From positions 682,001 through 746,000 of the forward strand of contig NC_006049.2 of the NCBI RefSeq assembly GCF_000006445.2: 64,000 nucleotides of DNA, given 5' to 3'. The notes under the pieces were generated by a model that was not told where the DNA came from, made no database searches, and saw only the letters and a program-made list of their open reading frames with translations. This document shows positions 57,391 to 64,000 of the stretch, one piece after another. The translations under genes were made by a program, and so were the position numbers. How positions within the stretch are numbered: position 1 is the first letter of the stretch; each line of letters starts with the position of its first letter. Origin of the DNA: Debaryomyces hansenii CBS767. Taxonomy: Eukaryota; Ascomycota; Pichiomycetes; Serinales; Debaryomycetaceae.

Positions 57391-60300
57391 ATGTCTGTCC
57401 CTGGTAATGGAAATTGCAAAAATAGAGACGTGCTCGAAAATTGCGTAGTAACAAATTATTTGCCATTTTTATATTTAAGTACTAAAGCAAATACTATGAC
57501 AATGGAGAAAAAGAGGTATTTCAGTGTCATGCTGGAAGATCGACTGCCTAATCTAGTTACTGCTGAACAAAATGAAGAATTGAAAAATTCGTCAGTATCA
57601 AAAGATAGTCAGGAAGACTCGTTGTTCGTAGTTGATGATAGTGATATTGAAGAGCAAACTGAACTGAACATTCTTGAAAACACAAACCCTGTACCGCATG
57701 TTCATCGTTTAGAATACGAAGAATTTGAAAGTCAGATAAAATCGGTAGTAGGAACTATATCATCGCATGCTATGAATCATTTGTTTAAAAAGTATCATGA
57801 TAAGCAAAATTATTTGAAGTTAGCCGTACAAGAGTATTTACAAGGTATTGATGAGAATGACACTGATATACGTATTGTTGGAAACTCTCCTGATGGAAAT
57901 AATAGTCCTAACGTTCATAGGAAAAGAATTTATGAACAAGAACAAGATGATTTAATGAGCAGATTACAACGAGAGTGCCAGAGAAGTCAAGATGAAGAGA
58001 AAAAGAAGTCATGGAATCGATTTATCGGTAGCCTAAATGTACAAGCATGGGCCACGAGACCAACAACTAAACCATTGAAATATTTAGAGAAATTGGAATT
58101 ACGGCGGCTAATGCCAAAAAAATTGAACGTTGGCAAACCTACTAAAGAGAAGACAAAATTTGGTGATTCTTCCATAATAAGAATCTACACAATACCGAAA
58201 TATACCGAAGAAAGTGGAAGGGAAATAGGACGCATTCCTGAAGATATAACTCGGATTTTAGTACCATTGATTGATTTAGATATCTCTTCATTTTATACTA
58301 CAGTGATGATAGATACTGAAAAAAGATTATCCACTGGAGATTCATTTTACATCCAAATTGATTGTTATTTGTCACAAAATGCTTTTTCGGGTAAGGAGCT
58401 AGAAAGATCAATGTCTCAGTCTGACCAGGATTTAAATGCTTTGAAAAGACAAAAGAAGATGGACACAAGAACAAGGTTTGATTTTTCAACCGAAACCAAC
58501 ACTGAAGCAATTCTAAGGTTAAGGCAATACTCCTTGTCCAGATTCTTTCAAAGGTTGAATATCAAGCCAATACCACAAAAGTCTGACCACGCTGATGATA
58601 TAAATGAGGCTTCTGAGACACCAATTATTATTGATTCTGAAAACGAAGATGACCATATTGTCAAAGAAGATCATGAACAACAAAATTTGGATCAATTGAA
58701 ACAAATAATGCAGGCCAACCAACAATCAGAATTATTGGATAGTTTGCCAGAAACAACCAAACCTCCAATTTTCAATTTTAAATTAGATTTGAGAAAATAT
58801 CAAAAGCATGGCTTATCGTGGATGTTAACCAGAGAACGAGAGATAGCTGTATTAGAAACTTTATCTAAAAATGATGATGATGATAATGATAATGATATCT
58901 TAACGACGCAAGACAAAGCAAATATACAAGAGCGAAACGACGCATTCATGAACCCATTATGGGACATATTTGAATGGCCGAAGGATACTTCAATGCATAA
59001 ATCTGAATCTCTGCCAACTGAGGATAGAATGGATGATAATTATTTTTACGCGAATATGTATAATGGTGAGCTATCGCTCACGAAACCAGTTATAAGGTCA
59101 ATGGTAAAAGGTGGTATTCTTGCTGATGAGATGGGTTTGGGTAAAACTATCTCAACTTTAGCTTTAATTAACTCTGTTCCCATTGATGTGATGTTTGAAG
59201 AAAATAAAGAACTTGAGGACAAGACGATTTATGCTTCTAAAACAACGCTTATTATTGTTCCTATGTCATTACTTTCGCAGTGGCAAAAGGAATTTGACAA
59301 GGCTAATAATAACCTGAATCATAAATGTTTTATCTATTATGGAGACCTGGCAACCACTGACTTATCTCCTGTCTTGTGCAACAAGAAAAAGGATATTCCA
59401 ATTGTTATGATTACTACCTATGGTACAGTCCTTAATGAATTTACTAGGATATCTAATCGTCGTGATGCAAAAGGATTTTTGCCAAAGATTGGATTGTTTT
59501 CAGTAAAATTTTTCAGAATTGTATTGGATGAAGGACATAATATACGAAATAGAACAGCCAAGACTTCTAAGGCTATATATGAAATATTGCTGAACAGGAA
59601 ATGGGTTTTAACGGGTACTCCGGTAATAAACAGATTGGATGATTTATATTCTTTAGTTAAATTTTTAGAGCTTGAACCATGGTCAAATTTTTCTTATTGG
59701 AAAACATTTGTTACTCTTCCATTTGAACAAAGAAAAATATCTCAAACATTAGATGTGGTCAAATCAATCCTAGAGCCTATTTTTATTAGGAGAACAAAGA
59801 ATATGAAACAAAGTAATGGAAAACCTTTGGTTGAATTACCGCCCAAAGAAGTTGTTATTGAAGAAGTCAAATTTAATGAAGTTGAAGAAAAGTTATATAA
59901 CTGGTTTAAAGCTAGAGCTTCTCAGTCGTTCAAGGATGGTATTAAAAGTGGTGACCTATTTAAGAAATATAGTCAAATATTAACGCACATTCTAAGGCTT
60001 AGACAAGTTTGCTGTCATGTCGATTTGGTAGGAAGTGCAAACGAAATGGAACAAGAATTGGTGGATCCTAATACAGATTTATCCGAAGCTAATGGTGAAT
60101 CGGATAGTATCTCAATGGTGAATAATGTATTAGATCTGTATCATGCTGATAATAATCATGATGAGAAATTTAAGAATAACACTGAAGTTCGTTCAGTAAT
60201 GTTTCCACTATACGAAAAGATAGATTTGAAAGAATCTGAGTGTTCAATTTGCACACAGTCACCCATTCCTTTAGGTGAGATGGCATTAACTCCCTGTGGG

Positions 60301-61068
60301 CATGCATATTGTTTAAATTGTGTATTAGAGCATTTTGATTTTCAAGAAAAGAACCTGCAAAAGCCGTTATGTCCTAATTGTCGTGAACCAATATCGAAGT
60401 ACAAAATCTTTAAATTACGGCACAGAGATACTTCAGTAAAAGAGATTAGATTTCATACAAAACAGGAGATGGAAGACCCAAGTCAAAACTTCAAATTTCA
60501 ATTGTATTTATATGACCCGACTAAAACATCTTCGAAAATTCAGTGTTTGATTAATCATTTGAAAATATTAAAGGAACAAAGTCCCAATGAACAAGTTGTT
60601 GTATTTTCACAATTCTCATCTTATTTGGATATTATTGAAAATGAATTGAAAATACAAATCCTGAATGATTTTGTTGTTTATAAGTTTGACGGTAGACTTA
60701 ATATGAATGAACGACAAAAGATTTTAGAAAATTTCAGCAGCCAAAAGCACGAGAATAAGGTAATGATTCTATTATTATCTCTTAAAGCTGGTGGGGTTGG
60801 GTTGAATTTGACAACTGCTTCCAGAGCCTTTATGATGGATCCATGGTGGTCTCCAAGTGTTGAAGATCAAGCCATTGATAGGTTACATAGAATCGGTCAA
60901 AATCTGAATGTTAAGGTTACCAGGTTTATCATGGCTGATAGTATAGAAACCAAGATGCTAAAAATACAAGAAAGAAAAAAGCAGATTGGAGAAGCTGTTG
61001 GTGCTGAGGAAGATGAAAGGAGAAAAAGAAGGATTGAAGAGATGCAAATATTGTTTGAGGATGATTAG
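57391..61068 (+). CDS. RAD5: DNA damage tolerance helicase and ubiquitin ligase Rad5
   Basis: A 1225-codon Swi2/Snf2 protein. A HIRAN domain covers about residues 265-330 (GREIGRIPEDITRILVPLIDLD, LSTGDSFYIQID). The helicase has GGILADEMGLGKTISTLAL (motif I), DEGH (II), WVLTGTPV (III), and the C-terminal GGVGLNLTTASRAF and DRLHRIGQ. A RING finger is inserted (CSICTQSPIPLGEMALTPCGHAYCLNC). Rad5 polyubiquitinates PCNA with Ubc13-Mms2 and remodels stalled forks. The likely start is Met36 or Met38 (57496 or 57502), giving MTMEKKRYFSVM, since Rad5 proteins carry a KRxF motif right at the N-terminus. CTG codons at 59590 and 60904 fall where relatives have polar residues. Confidence 0.93.
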   Translation: MSVPGNGNCKNRDVLENCVVTNYLPFLYLSTKANTMTMEKKRYFSVMLEDRLPNLVTAEQNEELKNSSVSKDSQEDSLFVVDDSDIEEQTELNILENTNPVPHVHRLEYEEFESQIKSVVGTISSHAMNHLFKKYHDKQNYLKLAVQEYLQGIDENDTDIRIVGNSPDGNNSPNVHRKRIYEQEQDDLMSRLQRECQRSQDEEKKKSWNRFIGSLNVQAWATRPTTKPLKYLEKLELRRLMPKKLNVGKPTKEKTKFGDSSIIRIYTIPKYTEESGREIGRIPEDITRILVPLIDLDISSFYTTVMIDTEKRLSTGDSFYIQIDCYLSQNAFSGKELERSMSQSDQDLNALKRQKKMDTRTRFDFSTETNTEAILRLRQYSLSRFFQRLNIKPIPQKSDHADDINEASETPIIIDSENEDDHIVKEDHEQQNLDQLKQIMQANQQSELLDSLPETTKPPIFNFKLDLRKYQKHGLSWMLTREREIAVLETLSKNDDDDNDNDILTTQDKANIQERNDAFMNPLWDIFEWPKDTSMHKSESLPTEDRMDDNYFYANMYNGELSLTKPVIRSMVKGGILADEMGLGKTISTLALINSVPIDVMFEENKELEDKTIYASKTTLIIVPMSLLSQWQKEFDKANNNLNHKCFIYYGDLATTDLSPVLCNKKKDIPIVMITTYGTVLNEFTRISNRRDAKGFLPKIGLFSVKFFRIVLDEGHNIRNRTAKTSKAIYEILLNRKWVLTGTPVINRLDDLYSLVKFLELEPWSNFSYWKTFVTLPFEQRKISQTLDVVKSILEPIFIRRTKNMKQSNGKPLVELPPKEVVIEEVKFNEVEEKLYNWFKARASQSFKDGIKSGDLFKKYSQILTHILRLRQVCCHVDLVGSANEMEQELVDPNTDLSEANGESDSISMVNNVLDLYHADNNHDEKFKNNTEVRSVMFPLYEKIDLKESECSICTQSPIPLGEMALTPCGHAYCLNCVLEHFDFQEKNLQKPLCPNCREPISKYKIFKLRHRDTSVKEIRFHTKQEMEDPSQNFKFQLYLYDPTKTSSKIQCLINHLKILKEQSPNEQVVVFSQFSSYLDIIENELKIQILNDFVVYKFDGRLNMNERQKILENFSSQKHENKVMILLLSLKAGGVGLNLTTASRAFMMDPWWSPSVEDQAIDRLHRIGQNLNVKVTRFIMADSIETKMLKIQERKKQIGEAVGAEEDERRKRRIEEMQILFEDD

Positions 61069-61462
61069 GTATTGTTTTTATAGATCACTCTTGTATATAT
61101 GTAAATTGGGCTAATTAATATTTATTTATTCATAGGTTTTTTAAACTTATTATTCTACTGAAATTTCAAATTATTGTTAAATTTCAACACTATTCAAAAT
61201 TCGAACTTTACATTCAATAGATATAATACCGAATGCTATTATTATCCAAATACCCGATCATTATCATTATTGTACTTGCATTGGCTTTCACCCTATCAGA
61301 TGTATGATTATAGTGTAATTACTGGAAAGGGTAATAAAATAATTTGGCTGCTAAAAATTTATAATTTTGTGTCATAAGTAATTACACAAAAATGTATAGT
61401 CTACAAAGTGTATTATCAGATGTCGAACTCCTTGTTAACTATACAATATATAAACCATGGGC
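61069..61462. other. Convergent 3' region RAD5/ARO3
   Basis: A 394 bp region between two stop codons with only short accidental frames. It serves as 3' UTRs of both genes. Confidence 0.45.
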
Positions 61463-62713
<1,251 letters not shown>

Positions 62714-63056
62714 TGATATGATATTATAGTTTTTAACAAAAAATGTTTAAATTAGTAACAGAATTCTGCTTATTGGATAAATTTCACTTTCTAGTGACTA
62801 AAATTTACGAGGATATATTGCACGTGTATATTCTGATAGAAGCAATAATTGTATAGACCTCTAATCTGTTCCTATAGTAAGATACCTATGTATAGTAGTT
62901 AAACTCAGTATGCTAGTATGGTGTTATAAAGTTTGAATATATATAGTGTTCTAGTGATTTCAGTATCTTTATATGTTTAATATGTAAAAAGCGTCATGCC
63001 GCAAAATGTGTTGACTCATACAACATTGACTCATTTTTTATATTATTTGCTACTAT
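62714..63056. other. ARO3 promoter region
   Basis: A 343 bp region between the ARO3 ATG and the UBP14 stop. It has CACGTG at 62821-62826 and two TGACTCA sites (listed separately). No gene is seen. Confidence 0.5.
63012..63033. promoter_or_regulatory. Two Gcn4 sites (TGACTCA) upstream of ARO3
   Basis: Perfect TGACTCA at 63012-63018 and 63027-63033, 15 bp apart (about one and a half helical turns). Gcn4 binds this sequence to activate amino acid biosynthesis genes, and ARO3 is a known general-control target. Confidence 0.75.
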
Positions 63057-64000
63057 TTACTTCTTTTCAAAAATATAAATATAACCGGTCTCTTTAATAT
63101 CAGAGATACTAGCATCATCACAGGCAACAACTTTCTCATCATTAAATAATACCCATTTTGATTCATTATTGATGAGTTTTCTAATGTAGACGACGTAATG
63201 ACCAGTGTGGGGTGAAGAACCCTTGTGGCAAATAACAGCCTTTGCATCATATCTGCCATCATTAGATGGCGGATTGTCGAGTAAATCTTGTGTAAGTTCT
63301 TTACACTCTTGAGCTACATTGATGATTGGTTTGGAATCTTCAATCACACCATCGTCATCAGGATTCGAAAATAGCCATTCAACAGCAGCATTAATGTCAT
63401 TTTTATTAAGAATTAATGACTTTTTAGACAATTGATTGGAAAATCCCATGGCGACTAAATTATCAATTGAGTCTTGTGATGGATCAGTCGATGATACATT
63501 GCTATCAGACGGCGTGAAAGGTTCATCAATATCAATATCATCCATGTGAGCTAAAATCCAATTCATGGCATCTTCAGCATTGTTATTCCCAGTATTATAT
63601 AATCCTTTGACACATCTCACTTCAGGAAAGCCCATACTTAACAACATTGACATACCCTCTTCATTTGGAATAAATTCTTTAGAATCGTTCTCGTTTTCGG
63701 TTTCACTACTTATGGTTTCTCCAGATGCTGCTTGTGGTGCTGTAAAACGTGATAGGTCAATAGATCCTGGAATTGAAATCGGAACATCCACTTTGGCTGG
63801 AACCCAATTTTCAAGCTTGATTCTTCTTGCGTTTACAACAAGAACATCAGGAAATGTTTTGAATCCAGTGGACTTAATAGCCGTGGAAGAAGGCGAATCA
63901 CAGCTATCACATTTAAAGTCTTCAACAGCTTCTTCTGCGCAGTAATTCTTAAAACTATCCACTATATTTGTTTCTTTATAAGTCTTTTTACCGGTTTCTT
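63057..64000 (-). CDS. UBP14: Ubiquitin carboxyl-terminal hydrolase (UBP14/USP5-like), 3' part
   Basis: The C-terminal 314 codons of a gene that continues past the right edge; the frame is open to base 64000. It shows a CDSC zinc-type pair (FKCDSCDS), FPDVLVVNARRIKLENWVPAKVDVPI, two UBA domains (about MLLSMGFPEVRCVKGLYNTGN and DNLVAMGFSNQLSKKSLILN), then the catalytic His box GSSPHTGHYVVYIRK and final WVLFNDEKVV. Ubp14 disassembles free polyubiquitin chains. The catalytic Cys lies outside the window. Confidence 0.92.
   Translation of the reverse strand, partial: ETGKKTYKETNIVDSFKNYCAEEAVEDFKCDSCDSPSSTAIKSTGFKTFPDVLVVNARRIKLENWVPAKVDVPISIPGSIDLSRFTAPQAASGETISSETENENDSKEFIPNEEGMSMLLSMGFPEVRCVKGLYNTGNNNAEDAMNWILAHMDDIDIDEPFTPSDSNVSSTDPSQDSIDNLVAMGFSNQLSKKSLILNKNDINAAVEWLFSNPDDDGVIEDSKPIINVAQECKELTQDLLDNPPSNDGRYDAKAVICHKGSSPHTGHYVVYIRKLINNESKWVLFNDEKVVACDDASISDIKETGYIYIFEKK

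Overview
The window is nuclear DNA of a budding yeast. It is AT-rich and densely packed with mostly single-exon genes. The few introns are short, with GTATGT 5' splice sites and TACTAAC-like branch points, and the tRNA genes and gene set are those of Saccharomycotina. Several CTG codons fall where families related to MSW1, RAD5 and PEP12 carry a polar residue, which suggests a CTG-Ser clade yeast (Debaryomyces/Candida relatives). Species cannot be fixed from sequence alone. In the names below, Saccharomyces symbols mean 'ortholog-like'.

Layout, left to right. 0.7-11.4 kb: thioredoxin reductase (TRR1), PEP12 syntaxin, CIA1, CYC2, HIR2 divergent from CKB2, and mitochondrial Trp-tRNA synthetase MSW1. 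12-18.6 kb: a large SPT21/Ams2-like GATA-type protein, then a broken Old Yellow Enzyme gene between two identical intron-containing tRNA-Lys(CTT) genes, then PNP1. 18.7-24 kb: SEC13, an unrecognised coiled-coil gene whose stop codon abuts that of an STB6-like gene, and tRNA-Asp(GTC). 24-33 kb: a uracil/allantoin-type permease with GATA sites upstream, a CLD1-like lipase, a secreted phospholipase B, NFU1 and a mitochondrial Mmc1-like protein. 33-45 kb: SMF3, RSC58 (with an intron), a MATE transporter, DCW1, a DPI35-like HAD protein and an APM2-like mu-adaptin. 45-64 kb: a pterin dehydratase-like protein, POM152, ECM16/DHR1, NYV1 (intron), DPB4 divergent from SAS2, RAD5, ARO3 (intron), and UBP14 running off the right edge.

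Themes. Chromatin and histone control (HIR2, SPT21-like, RSC58, DPB4, SAS2, STB6-like), Fe-S and iron handling (CIA1, NFU1, SMF3), endomembrane traffic (PEP12, NYV1, SEC13, APM2) and mitochondria (CYC2, MSW1, CLD1, Mmc1-like) recur, but this is ordinary yeast gene order rather than a functional cluster. Three genes (RSC58, NYV1, ARO3) have a small first exon that a plain ORF search misses. I saw no new defence, mobile or biosynthetic system. The most unusual items are the frameshifted OYE locus between twin tRNAs, the His substitution in the SAS2 acetyl-CoA loop, the overlapping-start arrangement at TRR1 and the widely spaced GATA-like finger in the SPT21-like protein.
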